Assembly (NCBI GenBank): GCA_026225115.1
Contig: JAMFSE010000015.1
Location: 1 to 63,689, forward strand
Length of the DNA: 63,689 bases
Direction: 5' to 3'
From: Rhodovastum atsumiense
GTDB taxonomy: Bacteria; Pseudomonadota; Alphaproteobacteria; Acetobacterales; Acetobacteraceae
The position numbers were made by a program, and so were the translations under genes. Within the stretch, counting starts at the first letter, position 1. Each line of letters starts with the position of its first letter. Positions 1 through 9,182 of this stretch are shown here, piece after piece. The notes below the pieces were generated by a model that saw only the letters and a program-made list of their open reading frames with translations, did no database searches and was not told the origin of the DNA.

Positions 1-127
1 AATCGGAGAGCTGCGGGCGTTTGTCCTCGCGGCTCTCAACGGCGCGGGAGAGCTGGGAGAGGGCGAGGACCGGCACCGCCAGTTCCTTGGCGATGGCTTT
101 CAGGCCCTGCGTGATCTGGCTGATTTC
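1..127. repeat. Terminal direct repeat, left copy (identical to window end)
   Basis: Bases 1-127 are identical, base for base, to bases 63563-63689. The repeat lies wholly within the dnaB coding sequence. Joining the two ends through it restores one uninterrupted dnaB reading frame. The length of exactly 127 equals a common de Bruijn k-mer size, so this is probably the overlap of a circular or looped assembly path and not two separate genomic copies. Confidence 0.95.
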
Positions 128-1207
128 CAGCACGCGGTTTTCCGGTTTGGTGCCGGCGGCCGGGCGCATCAGCTGCAGATAGTCGATGACGATCAGGCCG
201 AGGCCGTTGGTGCGTTTGAGGCGGCGGCAGCGGGTGCGCAGTGCCGAGAGGGTGAGCGCCGGGGTGTCGTCGATCAGCAGCGGCAATTGCGAGATGTCGC
301 GGGACACCGATACGAAATTGTCGAAGTCTTTTTGGTTGATTTCGCCGCGCCGGATGCGGTCGGCGGAGACGCGGGCTTCCTCAGCCAGCAGACGGGTGGC
401 TAGCTGCTCGGAACTCATTTCCAGCGAGAAGACGGCGATGGCCTGCTTGGCCATGGCGTTCGGGTTGTCGCGGCGGGCGTTGGCGAGCAGGGCTTTGGCG
501 GCGCCGAAGGCGATCTTGGTTGCGAGCGCGGTTTTGCCCATGCCGGGGCGGCCGGCCAGGATGATGAGATCCGAGGGGTGCAGGCCGCCCATTTTTTTGT
601 TGAGATCGCGCAGGCCCGTGTCGAGGCCGGAGACCGAGCCCTGGTTTTTATGCGCGGTGGCGGCGATGTCGATTGCCATCGTCAAAGCTTTTTCGAAGGT
701 GATCAGCCCGCCTTCGGCGCCGCCTTTGGTGGCGAGGTCGAACAGGGTTTGTTCGGCCGCCTCGATCTGGGCGATGCCGTTCAGCTCCGGCTCGGAGCCG
801 AAGGCGCGGTTGACGGTGACCTCGCCGATGTCGATCAGCTGGCGGCGGACCCAGGCGTCGTGGATGGCGCGGCCGTAATCGCCGGCGTTGATGATGCCGA
901 CCATGGCGCCGAGGAGCTGGGCGAGGTAGGCGGTGCCGCCGACTTCCTCCAGCACGCCGGTATGTTCGAATTCGGCGCGCAGCATCACCGGGTCGGCGAT
1001 CTGGCCGGCCTCGCAGCGCCGGGCGATGGACTGGTAGATGCGGCCGTGGATGGGGTCGGCGAAATGCTCCGGCGAGAGGAATTCGGAGACCCGTTCGTAG
1101 GCCTTGTTATTGGCCAGCAAGGCGCCCAGCAGCGCCTGCTCGGCCTGCACATTGCTTGGCGGTAGACGCTGGGATAGGCCCAGGAGCGGCGAATCGATGG
1201 AGTTCAT
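1..1207 (-). CDS. dnaB: Replicative DNA helicase DnaB, N-terminal and central part (gene continues across the window ends)
   Basis: DnaB is the hexameric helicase that unwinds DNA at the replication fork. The ATG is at 1205-1207 and the protein begins MNSIDSPLLGLSQRLPPSN. The N-terminal primase-interaction domain (about residues 17-120) is followed by the RecA-like core, with Walker A GRPGMGKT near residue 220 and Walker B-type LIVIDYLQLM near residue 355. The frame runs off base 1 and continues at 63562 down to a stop at 63285. The two parts total 1485 nt (494 aa), a normal DnaB length, so the gene is intact if the molecule is circular. No intein is seen. alr follows it downstream, an arrangement I expect in Acetobacteraceae. 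Confidence 0.97.
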   Translation of the reverse strand, partial: MNSIDSPLLGLSQRLPPSNVQAEQALLGALLANNKAYERVSEFLSPEHFADPIHGRIYQSIARRCEAGQIADPVMLRAEFEHTGVLEEVGGTAYLAQLLGAMVGIINAGDYGRAIHDAWVRRQLIDIGEVTVNRAFGSEPELNGIAQIEAAEQTLFDLATKGGAEGGLITFEKALTMAIDIAATAHKNQGSVSGLDTGLRDLNKKMGGLHPSDLIILAGRPGMGKTALATKIAFGAAKALLANARRDNPNAMAKQAIAVFSLEMSSEQLATRLLAEEARVSADRIRRGEINQKDFDNFVSVSRDISQLPLLIDDTPALTLSALRTRCRRLKRTNGLGLIVIDYLQLMRPAAGTKPENRVLEISQITQGLKAIAKELAVPVLALSQLSRAVESREDKRPQLSD

Positions 1208-1419
1208 CGGCTGAGCCTACGCTGGAATGGGGTCCGGAATCCATCGGCTGCCGGGTCCGTGCCGGGAAGAAAGCGGTTCATAAGGCCTGGGAAAAGCCGG
1301 GGATAGAAATGTATAAGATGTGCAACACACTGAGATATCAGGGGGACGAAGAAAATCGTAATTTTATTGCAACAAAGTGGGAACTCCGCAAGGTGACGCC
1401 AAATTGAAAGGGGGCAGCC

Positions 1420-1986
1420 ATGGACAAGATCGCGGACTATAACGGCAACCTGCTCAACCATGTTGAAACGCTCTATCGCCCGGGCGAGCGTGATCTGGCG
1501 GTCCGGCTGGTGGAGGCGCTTGGCTGCGCGGTCTCCGATACCGGCTTCAAGGGCGACGGCACGGAGAGCTTTCTTGCCGTGCATCCGAATCCGGATGATC
1601 GCAATATGCAGAACAACGCTTTCTATATGTCGCCGATGCGGCCGGAACAGCAGGTGATCGAGGCGCGTTTGCGGCGGCTGAGCGAGCAGGATGCTGAGCT
1701 GAAGGCGGGGCTGGATGGCTATCGGCAGGCGGCCAAAGTGGCGCCTTTCGGGATCTCACATTTCGCGCTGCGATACCCGACGGGGGCTGCCGTTCAGTCT
1801 GCGGCGGACAGGCTGGCGGAGGCGCTGGGCGCCACGCTTGGTGACCGTCTGAATATCCGGGTGTTCCGGCCGCAGGATGCGGATTCCGCGGGGAACACGC
1901 TCGTGCAGGGATTTGTCTATCAGGACGTTATCGTGTCGGGCTCTTTTCTCTATGGTCAGCTTATCGAATTGCAGAGCCAGCCATAG
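1420..1986 (+). CDS. Hypothetical protein, possibly VOC/glyoxalase-fold
   Basis: A 188-aa protein with a strong Shine-Dalgarno (GAAAGGGGG) ending about 6 nt before the ATG, so the start is well supported. I do not recognise the family with certainty. The pattern of an early HVETLY segment followed by LVEALGC, and a final YGQLIELQ, resembles the beta-alpha-beta-beta-beta modules of VOC (glyoxalase/dioxygenase) proteins, and a second module could begin at about GISHFALRY. No complete metal-ligand set can be assigned. It is divergent from dnaB, with 212 bp between the start codons, and ends 16 bp before the convergent DUF486 gene. Confidence 0.7.
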   Translation: MDKIADYNGNLLNHVETLYRPGERDLAVRLVEALGCAVSDTGFKGDGTESFLAVHPNPDDRNMQNNAFYMSPMRPEQQVIEARLRRLSEQDAELKAGLDGYRQAAKVAPFGISHFALRYPTGAAVQSAADRLAEALGATLGDRLNIRVFRPQDADSAGNTLVQGFVYQDVIVSGSFLYGQLIELQSQP

Positions 1987-2002
1987 CAGATTCGCCGCCC
2001 GC

Positions 2003-2347
2003 CTAGAACTTCTTGAAGCCGAAAAAGCAGGCGAGGACGATCAGACAGAAGGAAACCGCGTGGTTCCATTTGAGCGGCTCGCCCAGGAATAATATGGAGA
2101 ACCCGGCAAAGACCACTAGTGTGATGACCTCCTGCATGGTCTTCAGCTGAACCGCGGAATAGACCCGGTGGCCGAAGTGATTTGCCGGCACGGCGAGGCA
2201 ATATTCGCCGAGTGCGACCGACCAGCTGGCGATGATCAGCAGCCAGAGGGGGGTGTTGGGGAATTTGAACTGCCCGTACCAGGCGAAGGTCATGAATATG
2301 TTTGAGACGCAAAGTAGCCCGATCGGCGCCACGTAGCTCCAGTTCAT
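2003..2347 (-). CDS. DMT-superfamily membrane protein, DUF486 family
   Basis: A 114-aa very hydrophobic protein with four predicted membrane helices (about residues 5-22, 33-52, 69-88 and 95-112). It matches the DUF486 branch of the drug/metabolite transporter superfamily, which consists of small four-helix proteins usually acting as dimers. The AVPANHFGHR and YSAVQLKTMQEVITL segments are characteristic. The substrate is unknown. It is co-directional with the tusA-like gene 17 bp upstream and probably shares its transcript. Confidence 0.85.
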   Translation of the reverse strand: MNWSYVAPIGLLCVSNIFMTFAWYGQFKFPNTPLWLLIIASWSVALGEYCLAVPANHFGHRVYSAVQLKTMQEVITLVVFAGFSILFLGEPLKWNHAVSFCLIVLACFFGFKKF

Positions 2348-2364
2348 TCTGCTGTCCTTGTCAG

Positions 2365-2610
2365 TTAACCTTTCTGAATCACCAGCAGCCAGCTGCCGTC
2401 CGGCTGCTCCAACAGCTCCAGCGGGTCGTGGCCCTGGTCGGCGGCGGCGCGGGGGACGTTGGCGAGCGGGTCGGCGCCGATGAGGCGCACCAGCAGGATT
2501 TGGCCGGGCTCCAGCGCGTCCAGAGCCAGCCGGGTGCGCACGAATGTCATCGGGCAGGTTTCCGCCGTGATATCGATCGCTTTGTCATGTGCGGGAAGGG
2601 TGGTTGTCAT
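2365..2610 (-). CDS. TusA-family sulfur-relay-like protein with variant CPMT motif
   Basis: An 81-aa protein of TusA/SirA fold. Family members carry persulfide sulfur on the Cys of a CPxP motif and feed tRNA thiolation or redox sulfur chemistry. Here the motif is ETCPMTFVRTRLAL, so Cys is kept but the second Pro is Thr. A second TusA-family gene at 31754-32023 has the canonical CPMP. The start faces the fur-like gene across a 55-bp intergenic region that must hold both promoters. The variant motif argues for a paralogue with a different partner, though this is inference. Confidence 0.85.
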   Translation of the reverse strand: MTTTLPAHDKAIDITAETCPMTFVRTRLALDALEPGQILLVRLIGADPLANVPRAAADQGHDPLELLEQPDGSWLLVIQKG

Positions 2611-2665
2611 GCTGAGGGCTCTGAAAGGCTGGACCGGATAAAGAGATTAGTTCACAAGACTCGAG

Positions 2666-3130
2666 ATGGATATAAGCATCGAGCGCCTGTGCATAGCGAA
2701 CGGGCTGAAGATGACTGGCCCGCGCCGGGTTATTGCCCGTGTACTCGCGGAGGCGACCGACCATCCAGATGTGGATGAGCTGCACCGCCGCGCCAATGCC
2801 CTCGATAATCGTATTTCGCTGGCCACGGTCTACCGCACGGTACGGCTGCTGGAGGCCAAGGGTATTCTGGAGCGCCGGGATCTTGGCAGTAGGCGGGCCC
2901 GCTACGAGCCGACTGGGGACGGCCACCATTTTCATCTGATTGAGCGGGAAACTGGCCGGGTTTTGGAGTTTTCGGCCCCGGAAGCCGAAATTCTGCTGCG
3001 AGAAATTGCTGCCCGGCATGGGTTTGATGTCGCTTTGATTAAAATTGAGCTATTTGGTCAGCGCGTCTCTGGCGGTACGGGAGACAGTGCCGCATTGACA
3101 AAGGCTGATGCCGAGAGCGGGACGACCTGA
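2666..3130 (+). CDS. Fur-family transcriptional regulator (Fur/Mur-like)
   Basis: A 154-aa metal-responsive repressor-like protein. The N-terminal winged helix (about residues 10-85) contains the family signature HPDVDELHRRAN..ISLATVYRTVRLLEAKG. The dimerisation domain has HHFHLIERETGRVLEF, where the CxxC structural-zinc pair seen in gamma-proteobacterial Fur is absent. Loss of those cysteines is typical of alphaproteobacterial Fur/Mur proteins, so the sensed metal (Fe or Mn) cannot be assigned. The TGA stop directly abuts the ATG of the OlsB-like gene, indicating a translationally coupled operon. It is divergent from the tusA-like gene. Confidence 0.9.
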   Translation: MDISIERLCIANGLKMTGPRRVIARVLAEATDHPDVDELHRRANALDNRISLATVYRTVRLLEAKGILERRDLGSRRARYEPTGDGHHFHLIERETGRVLEFSAPEAEILLREIAARHGFDVALIKIELFGQRVSGGTGDSAALTKADAESGTT

Positions 3131-3964
3131 ATGAACAACGTGCTTAACCCTGGGCTGCCGCCTTTCGTTCTCGGCAATCTGGCGCCGGGCTTCGCCGAAC
3201 TACGCTCCAACAATCTCGGGGTACGGCTGGCGATTTCGGCCGATGAGGTCGATGCCGTGCAGGCGCTGCGCTACCAGGTGTTTTATAACGAGATGGGCGC
3301 CAGGCCGGATACCGCAACGCTGTTGAGCGCCCGGGACAGCGATGAATTCGACGCCATCGCCGACCATTTATTGGTGGTGGACCATGATTTGGGCGCCGGT
3401 CCGGAGAGCGTGGTGGGCACCTACCGGCTGGTCCGTCAGAGCGCCGCCGCCAAGCTTGGGCGGTTTTATTCGGCCGGCGAGTACGATATTTCGCGGCTTG
3501 AGGACTTTCCCGGCCAGGTGCTGGAATTGGGGCGATCCTGCACCGCCCAGACCTATCGCTCGCGCGCCGTGATGCAGCTGCTCTGGCGCGGCATCGCCGC
3601 CTATGTGTTCCATTACGGTATTGAGCTGATGTTCGGCTGCGCCAGCCTGCACGGCACGGACCCAGACGCGCTGGCCGGCGAGTTGAGCTATCTGTACGCC
3701 AACCATCTGGCGCCGGAGGCGATCCGGCCGCGGGCTCTGGAACACCGGTATGTGGCGATGAACCGCTGTGACGTCAGCCTGCTGGATGCGCGGCAGATCA
3801 TGACGATGCTGCCGCCGCTGGTTAAGGGATATTTGCGGCTGGGCGGGTTTGTGGGCGACGGCGCGGTGATCGACCACCAGTTCAACACCACCGATATTGC
3901 GGTGATCGTGCAGACCGACCTGGTTACCGAAAAATACTACCGACACTACGAACGCTCCCGCTAG
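3131..3964 (+). CDS. olsB: OlsB-like GNAT acyltransferase (ornithine lipid synthesis)
   Basis: A 277-aa protein of the hemolysin-like GNAT group (Acetyltransf_5). OlsB transfers a 3-hydroxyacyl group from acyl carrier protein to ornithine, the first step of phosphorus-free ornithine lipids. Visible family features are VRLAISADEVDAVQALRYQVF near the N-terminus, the acidic patch DEFDAIADHLLV, LELGRSCTAQTYRS and the C-terminal DVSLLDARQIMTMLPPLVKGYLRLGG. The gene starts at the base after the fur-like stop, so expression is coupled to that regulator. olsA, its usual partner, is not in the window. The gene-name assignment is by family resemblance. Confidence 0.82.
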   Translation: MNNVLNPGLPPFVLGNLAPGFAELRSNNLGVRLAISADEVDAVQALRYQVFYNEMGARPDTATLLSARDSDEFDAIADHLLVVDHDLGAGPESVVGTYRLVRQSAAAKLGRFYSAGEYDISRLEDFPGQVLELGRSCTAQTYRSRAVMQLLWRGIAAYVFHYGIELMFGCASLHGTDPDALAGELSYLYANHLAPEAIRPRALEHRYVAMNRCDVSLLDARQIMTMLPPLVKGYLRLGGFVGDGAVIDHQFNTTDIAVIVQTDLVTEKYYRHYERSR

Positions 3965-4111
3965 CTGGGCTGTTTGAAAACGCGCTAGGCTGGCCATCTG
4001 AGGCGCCTGTCTGCGCTTCCGGTGCTCACGGCCTGTAGGCCGCTCCGCGCCGGTTCTTGACAGACGTCCCAGCTGACTCAGCCTAGCGTGTTTTGAAACA
4101 GCCTAGGGCCA
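3965..4111. repeat. About 145-bp nested fold-back (inverted repeat) element
   Basis: The outer arms at about 3967-3992 and 4079-4104 are 26-bp inverted repeats with 2-3 mismatches (left arm starts GGGCTGTTTGAAAACG). Nested inside are a GTCTG/CAGAC pair and a tight hairpin CGGCC-TGTA-GGCCG. Part of the inside (4011-4063) is shared with a second element at 40629-40679. The element fills the space between olsB and sspB. It looks like a MITE-like or REP-like element, or a structured 3' UTR, and contains no credible reading frame. Confidence 0.8.
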
Positions 4112-4238
4112 TGGGTTTTGGAAGGCGTTTCCTGATTTTTGCTTGGCTGCCGCATTGTGGACATGGGGGGTCTTAATTCGACCTATTTGCGGGAGTTTAT
4201 GGGGTGGGTTATGACGCCGGACGCTCGGAGTGAAACCC

Positions 4239-4751
4239 ATGGCCAAAGACGAAGCCCCCGTTCCTGAAAGCCTGCTGCCCTATGATGCGTGGACGCAGGA
4301 AGCGCTGCTGCATGTGGTGATCAGCGCGGTCGCCCATGCCGCGCGCGAGGGCCTGCCGGGCGGGCACCATTTCTATATCACCTTTAAGACCGGCTATCCC
4401 GGCGTGATCATTCCGGACCGGCTGCGGGCGCAGTATCCGGATGAGATGACGATTGTCCTGCAGCACCAGTTCCACAGCCTGTCGGTTGACGAGCAGACGC
4501 AGGTCATCTCGGTCGGCCTGTCCTTTGCCGGCATCCCATCGACTCTGATCATCCCGGTTACCGCCATCACCGCTTTCGCCGATCCGGAAGTCCGGTTCGG
4601 GCTCAGCTTCGACGTTGACCTTCCGGAACAAATGGATCTTGCCGATTTTCCCGTGCCGGATGGCGACGACGCGCCGGCGCAGCGCGAAGCAGCGCCCGCG
4701 GAGGTGGTCAGCCTGGATGCATTCCGGCGCCGCAGTGGACCGAAAGATTAA
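4239..4751 (+). CDS. sspB: SspB-type ClpXP adaptor (stringent starvation protein B family)
   Basis: A 170-aa protein matching alphaproteobacterial SspB (PF04386), which delivers ssrA-tagged peptides to the ClpXP protease. The core is [20 protein letters not shown] followed by [14 protein letters not shown] and [25 protein letters not shown], the usual SspB beta-barrel signature. The C-terminal tail is acidic and disordered, ending [14 protein letters not shown], which in this family is the ClpX-binding tail. I chose the ATG at 4239 over the in-frame GTG at 4230 because CGGAG sits 8 nt upstream. fumarase follows 26 bp later. Confidence 0.92.
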   Translation: MAKDEAPVPESLLPYDAWTQEALLHVVISAVAHAAREGLPGGHHFYITFKTGYPGVIIPDRLRAQYPDEMTIVLQHQFHSLSVDEQTQVISVGLSFAGIPSTLIIPVTAITAFADPEVRFGLSFDVDLPEQMDLADFPVPDGDDAPAQREAAPAEVVSLDAFRRRSGPKD

Positions 4752-4777
4752 ATTTTCCCGTTCGTGAAGGAAGTATT

Positions 4778-6424
4778 TTGAACGCAGAACCTAAACGCGC
4801 GCCTGGTTTCACCTATTCGCCGATGTTTCCCTTGGGCGAGGATAAGACAGTCTGGCGCAAGCTCGATATTTCCGGCGTCTCGACGATCGAGGTTGCGGGC
4901 AAGAAGGTACTGAAAATCAGCGCCGATGCGCTCTCCGAGTTGGCCTTTGCGGCGTTTCACGATATTGCGCATCTGCTGCGTCCGGCGCATCTGCAGCAGC
5001 TCAGCAATATTTTGAAAGATCCCGAAGCATCCGAGAACGATCGCTATGTCGCGATGGAGTTTTTGAAGAACGCCAATATCGCCGCGGCCGGGATTTTGCC
5101 AATGTGCCAGGATACCGGCACCGCCATCGTGTTCGGCAAGAAGGGCCAGCGGGTGTGGGTGGATGGCGATGAGGAAGAAGCCTTCAGCTACGGCGTGCAT
5201 CGCACCTATACCGAAACGAATTTGCGCTATTCGCAGATGGCGCCGCTGAGCATGTTCAACGAGGTCAATACCGGCAATAACCTGCCGGTGCAGTTCGATA
5301 TTCTGGCAGCGCCCGGCGAGCATCATGCCGATGAGTTCCATCTGATGTTCATCGCCAAGGGCGGTGGCTCGGCGAACAAGACCTATCTGTATCAGGAAAC
5401 CCGGGCGGTGCTGACGCCGGAGAAGATTATTTCGTTTATCGAGACCAAGATTAAAACGCTCGGCACCTCCGCCTGCCCGCCTTACCATTTGTCCATCGTC
5501 ATCGGCGGCACCTCGGCTGAGACGACGCTGAAGACCGTGAAACTCGGTTCGACCAAATGGCTGGATAATTTGCCAACCGTTGGCTCCAAAGCCGGGCATG
5601 CGTTCCGGGATCTGGAGATGGAGGCGCAGGTGCTGGAAGCGTCGCGCCGGATCGGCATCGGCGCGCAGTTCGGCGGCAAGTATTTCTGCCACGATGTGCG
5701 GGTGATCCGGTTGCCGCGGCATGGCGCGTCATTGCCGATCGGCATCGGCGTTTCCTGTTCCGCCGACCGCCAGGTGAAGGCGAAGATCACGCCGGAGGGT
5801 ATTTTCCTCGAACAACTGGAAACCGATCCGGCGAAATATCTGCCGGAGATCACGCCGGAGCATCTGGGGCATGAGGTCGTCGCCATCGACCTGAATCAGC
5901 CGATGGCGGAGATTTTGGCGACGCTGAGCCAACATCCGATCAAGACGCGGGTGGCGCTGACCGGCACCATCGTGGTTGCGCGTGACATCGCGCATGCGAA
6001 ACTGAAAGAGCGGCTGGACCGCGGCGAGGGCTTGCCCGATTATATCAAGAATCATCCGGTGTATTATGCCGGCCCGGCGAAGACCCCGAACGGCATGGCG
6101 ACTGGGAGTTTCGGCCCGACCACGGCCGGGCGCATGGATAGCTATGTGGCGGAATTCCAGGCCGCGGGCGGTTCGCTGGTGATGCTGGCCAAGGGCAATC
6201 GCTCGAAAGCGGTGCGCGATGCCTGCAACAACTATGGCGGGTTTTACCTGGGCTCCATCGGCGGCCCGGCGGCGGTGCTGGCGCAGAACAACATCACCAA
6301 GGTCGAGGTGCTGGAATATCCGGAGCTTGGCATGGAAGCGGTGTGGAAAATCGAGGTGAAGGATTTCCCGGCCTTCATCATCGTTGACGATAAAGGCAAT
6401 GATTTCTTCGCGGATCTCGCCTGA
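4778..6424 (+). CDS. fumA: Class I fumarate hydratase (single-chain, 4Fe-4S)
   Basis: Converts fumarate to L-malate in the TCA cycle using an oxygen-labile 4Fe-4S cluster. The 548-aa length fits the single-polypeptide FumA/FumB type. Cluster-ligand cysteines are visible in LPMCQDTGT (about residue 110), TSACPPYH (about 232) and VSCSADRQ (about 326). The C-terminal half has the beta-domain segments [21 protein letters not shown] and [20 protein letters not shown]. The start is TTG, preceded by GAAGGAAG about 6 nt upstream. Its TGA overlaps the ATG of the downstream glyoxalase-like gene, so the two are translationally coupled. Confidence 0.95.
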   Translation: MNAEPKRAPGFTYSPMFPLGEDKTVWRKLDISGVSTIEVAGKKVLKISADALSELAFAAFHDIAHLLRPAHLQQLSNILKDPEASENDRYVAMEFLKNANIAAAGILPMCQDTGTAIVFGKKGQRVWVDGDEEEAFSYGVHRTYTETNLRYSQMAPLSMFNEVNTGNNLPVQFDILAAPGEHHADEFHLMFIAKGGGSANKTYLYQETRAVLTPEKIISFIETKIKTLGTSACPPYHLSIVIGGTSAETTLKTVKLGSTKWLDNLPTVGSKAGHAFRDLEMEAQVLEASRRIGIGAQFGGKYFCHDVRVIRLPRHGASLPIGIGVSCSADRQVKAKITPEGIFLEQLETDPAKYLPEITPEHLGHEVVAIDLNQPMAEILATLSQHPIKTRVALTGTIVVARDIAHAKLKERLDRGEGLPDYIKNHPVYYAGPAKTPNGMATGSFGPTTAGRMDSYVAEFQAAGGSLVMLAKGNRSKAVRDACNNYGGFYLGSIGGPAAVLAQNNITKVEVLEYPELGMEAVWKIEVKDFPAFIIVDDKGNDFFADLA

Positions 6425-6819
6425 TGAAATTCACCGTCGACCGGATCGATCATGTGGTGATGACCTGCGCGGATCTGCAGGTGACCGCGGGCTGGTATCA
6501 GCGGGTGCTGGGGATGGAGCGCGAGGAATATGGCGGCAAAAATCGTACCGCTCTGCGGTTTGGGGCGGCGAAGATAAATCTGCATGAGGTGGGCCATGAG
6601 GTCTCCCCGCATGCGACGCTGGCGAAGCCCGGGACGCTGGATTTGTGTTTCGTTATTGCGGTTGGGCCGGAAGATGCGATTGCGCAGTTGCATGCCTGCG
6701 GGGTTTCCATTGAGCGTGGGCCGGTGTCGCGCATCGGCGCGCTGGGCGACATCATGTCGGTGTATTGCCGCGATCCGGATGGGAATTTGATTGAGCTGGC
6801 CTCGTATATGGGGGCTTAG
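6424..6819 (+). CDS. VOC-family glyoxalase-like protein
   Basis: A 131-aa single-domain VOC protein (glyoxalase I/bleomycin resistance fold). It begins FTVDRIDHVVMTCADL with metal-ligand His near residue 10, continues WYQRVLGMER and KINLHEVGHEVSPH, and ends RDPDGNLIELASY with the ligand Glu near residue 125. It resembles the group annotated as 'VOC family virulence protein', whose reaction is not established. The ATGA overlap with fumarase places it in the same transcript. A complete two-armed repeat follows immediately and probably terminates transcription. Confidence 0.88.
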   Translation: MKFTVDRIDHVVMTCADLQVTAGWYQRVLGMEREEYGGKNRTALRFGAAKINLHEVGHEVSPHATLAKPGTLDLCFVIAVGPEDAIAQLHACGVSIERGPVSRIGALGDIMSVYCRDPDGNLIELASYMGA

Positions 6820-6828
6820 CAAAGCGGT

Positions 6829-6969
6829 TGCTTCTTGAAAAAAGGCTGGCCGCCCGCACATCCGCAAAAACTTTTCTGAAACTGGGGTGCGGGCGTTGTT
6901 GCCGACACAGCCCATGGCCCGGATTAAAGAAGTCTTTTTGGTTCTTTTTCTTCAGAAAAAGAACTGCTT
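6829..6969. repeat. Two-armed palindromic repeat, family 1, copy A (full)
   Basis: A left T/A-rich arm (GCTTCTTGAAAAAAGG), a GC core (GGGCGTTGTTGCCGACACAG, then CCCATGGCCC) and a right arm with the perfect hairpin TTCTTTTTC/GAAAAAGAA, preceded by AGTCTTTTTG. The arms are inverted relative to each other. The core matches copies at 29503, 38208 and 42258. It fills the space between the glyoxalase-like gene and queA. Either arm could act as an intrinsic terminator. Confidence 0.85.
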
Positions 6970-7008
6970 GCTTGACCTTCGCATCAAACCCGCCCAACCA
7001 GCGCCGCC

Positions 7009-8049
7009 ATGTCCGCCCTTACCTTGTCCGATTTCGGCTATGATCTGCCGGTTACCCATATTGCAACCGAGCCGGCCAAGCCCCGGGATGCTGCCAGGCT
7101 GCTGCATGTTCGGGGCGAAACGCTTGTTGATTACAGCGTCTCTGATTTGCCCAGCCTGCTGCGGGCAGGGGATTTGCTGGTGGTCAACGACACCCGCGTT
7201 ATTCCGGCGCAGCTTGCCGGGACCAGGGGGGCGGCGCGGATTGGGATCACTTTGGATAAGCCCGCTGCGGATGGCAGCTGGCGGGCGTTGATCCGCAACG
7301 CCAAGCGGCTGAAGCCGGGCGATGTGGTGACGATTGCGGATGATTTTGCGGCCGAGGTGATGGCGATTCATCCCGATGGGTCGGGTAATTTGCAGTTCAA
7401 CCTGGAAGGCGAGGCTTTTCTTGCCGCCTTGCATCGCAGTGGCGCGCTGGCGCTGCCGCCGTATATTGCCCGGCCGGAGGGTATTACCGAGCGGGATGCA
7501 AGTGATTACCAGACCATGTTCGCGCAGCATCCCGGCGCGGTGGCGGCGCCGACGGCCGGGCTGCATTTCACCCCGGCTTTGATCCAGGCGCTGGGCGATC
7601 AGGGCGTTGGTATCGTGCAGGTTACCTTGCATGTCGGCGCCGGAACCTTTCTGCCGGTGCGGACCGAGACGCTTGCTGAACATGTCATGCATGCTGAACG
7701 CGGTGTCGTTTCCAGGGTGGCCGCCGATGCCATTAATGCCGCGCGCAAAAAGGGCGGGCGGATTATTGCCGTGGGCACCACCGCGTTGCGGCTGATCGAG
7801 TCGGCGGCTGACGAAAATGGGCGGGTTTCACCATTCGCCGGGGAGACCGATATTTTTATTTTGCCCGGCTATAAATTCCGCGTCACCGATTTGCTGTTCA
7901 CCAATTTTCATCTGCCGCATTCGACGCTGCTGATGCTGGTCTCGGCTTTCGCCGGCATCGAGACGGTCCGTCGCGCCTATGCGCATGCGATTGGATCAAA
8001 ATACCGGTTTTACTCTTACGGCGATGCCTGCCTATTGGAACCCAGATGA
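7009..8049 (+). CDS. queA: S-adenosylmethionine:tRNA ribosyltransferase-isomerase QueA
   Basis: Transfers and isomerises the ribosyl group of SAM onto preQ1 in tRNA to form epoxyqueuosine, the step after Tgt. The 346-aa protein has the standard opening [36 protein letters not shown] and, later, [13 protein letters not shown] and [14 protein letters not shown], all QueA signatures. It ends with [14 protein letters not shown]. The stop overlaps the tgt start by 4 nt, giving a queA-tgt operon. Confidence 0.97.
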   Translation: MSALTLSDFGYDLPVTHIATEPAKPRDAARLLHVRGETLVDYSVSDLPSLLRAGDLLVVNDTRVIPAQLAGTRGAARIGITLDKPAADGSWRALIRNAKRLKPGDVVTIADDFAAEVMAIHPDGSGNLQFNLEGEAFLAALHRSGALALPPYIARPEGITERDASDYQTMFAQHPGAVAAPTAGLHFTPALIQALGDQGVGIVQVTLHVGAGTFLPVRTETLAEHVMHAERGVVSRVAADAINAARKKGGRIIAVGTTALRLIESAADENGRVSPFAGETDIFILPGYKFRVTDLLFTNFHLPHSTLLMLVSAFAGIETVRRAYAHAIGSKYRFYSYGDACLLEPR

Positions 8050-9182
8050 GCTTTTTCTACACTTTGCAGGCGACCGACGGGCGCGCCCGCGCCGGTACGC
8101 TGACGACCGGGCATGGCGAGGTGCCGACGCCGACCTTCATGGCGGTCGGTACCGCCGGCACCGTCAAGGCGATGACCGCGGATGCGGTGCGCGCCACCGG
8201 CGCCAAGATCGTGCTTGGCAATACCTATCATCTGATGCTGCGGCCGAGCGCGGAGCGGGTGGCGCGGCTCGGCGGATTGCATAGAATGATGGATTGGCCA
8301 GGGCCGATCCTGACGGATTCCGGCGGCTTTCAGGTCATGTCGCTGGCGAAGCTTCGGAAGATGGATGAGACCGGAGTGACGTTCCGGTCGCATATCGACG
8401 GTTCGCCGTATCATCTGACGCCGGAGCGCTCCACTGAAATTCAGCATTTGCTGGATGCTACCATTAGCATGGTGCTGGATGAATGCACCCCGCACCCGGC
8501 GACCTATGACGAGGCTGCCAAGTCGATGCAGTTGACCACGCGCTGGGCGAAGCGCTCGCGTGCTGCGTTCGTGGCGCGCGAGGGGTATGGGCAATTTGGG
8601 ATCGTGCAAGGCAGCACCTTCGCCGATCTGCGCGGCGAGTCGGCTGAGACGCTGAAGGCGCTGGATTTCGAGGGCTACGCCATCGGCGGGCTGGCGGTCG
8701 GCGAGGGCCAGGAGATGATGTTTGCGATGCTGGACGTCACTTCGCCGTTTCTGCCTGAACAAAAGCCGCGCTACCTGATGGGGGTCGGCACCCCGGATGA
8801 TCTGCTGGGCTCGGTTGCGCGCGGGGTGGATATGTTCGATTGCGTGATGCCCACCCGCGCCGGCCGCACGGCGCGGGCGTTTACCTCAAAAGGGATCTTT
8901 AACCTTCGGAATGCGAGGTTCATCGATGATGGGGCGCCGCTGGATGAAGGCTGCCCCTGCCTCGCCTGTACCCGGCATTCGCGGGCCTATCTGCATCATT
9001 TGTTTCGCTGCGAGGAGATGCTGGGGCCGATGCTGCTCACCCAGCATAACCTCACCTATTACCAATCGCTGATGCAAGGCGCGCGGGCCGCGATTATCGC
9101 TAAGGATTATGCCGGATATTGCGCGGCGGTTCGCGCCGGCTGGTCCGAAGGGAGCGCTAGTCCAGAGATTTCTGCATCGTGA
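8046..9182 (+). CDS. tgt: Queuine/preQ1 tRNA-guanine transglycosylase Tgt
   Basis: Exchanges guanine 34 of GUN-anticodon tRNAs for preQ1. The 378-aa TIM-barrel enzyme has the general acid/base Asp in [12 protein letters not shown] (about residue 92), the nucleophilic Asp in [13 protein letters not shown] (about 268) and a zinc site built from CPCLAC and a following His. [12 protein letters not shown] and [11 protein letters not shown] are also standard. It is translationally coupled to queA. Its last 26 nt overlap the convergent GNAT gene. Confidence 0.97.
   Translation: MSFFYTLQATDGRARAGTLTTGHGEVPTPTFMAVGTAGTVKAMTADAVRATGAKIVLGNTYHLMLRPSAERVARLGGLHRMMDWPGPILTDSGGFQVMSLAKLRKMDETGVTFRSHIDGSPYHLTPERSTEIQHLLDATISMVLDECTPHPATYDEAAKSMQLTTRWAKRSRAAFVAREGYGQFGIVQGSTFADLRGESAETLKALDFEGYAIGGLAVGEGQEMMFAMLDVTSPFLPEQKPRYLMGVGTPDDLLGSVARGVDMFDCVMPTRAGRTARAFTSKGIFNLRNARFIDDGAPLDEGCPCLACTRHSRAYLHHLFRCEEMLGPMLLTQHNLTYYQSLMQGARAAIIAKDYAGYCAAVRAGWSEGSASPEISAS

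Noticed and set aside
1204-1584. Minus-strand 126-aa frame spanning the dnaB promoter region and the start of the VOC-like gene
   Set aside because: No ribosome-binding site or family, overlaps the well-supported start at 1420, and shows no codon bias of a real gene.
4748-5722. Minus-strand frame opposite fumarase
   Set aside because: No motif, and it overlaps a clear enzyme on the other strand. Codon-position bias explains it.
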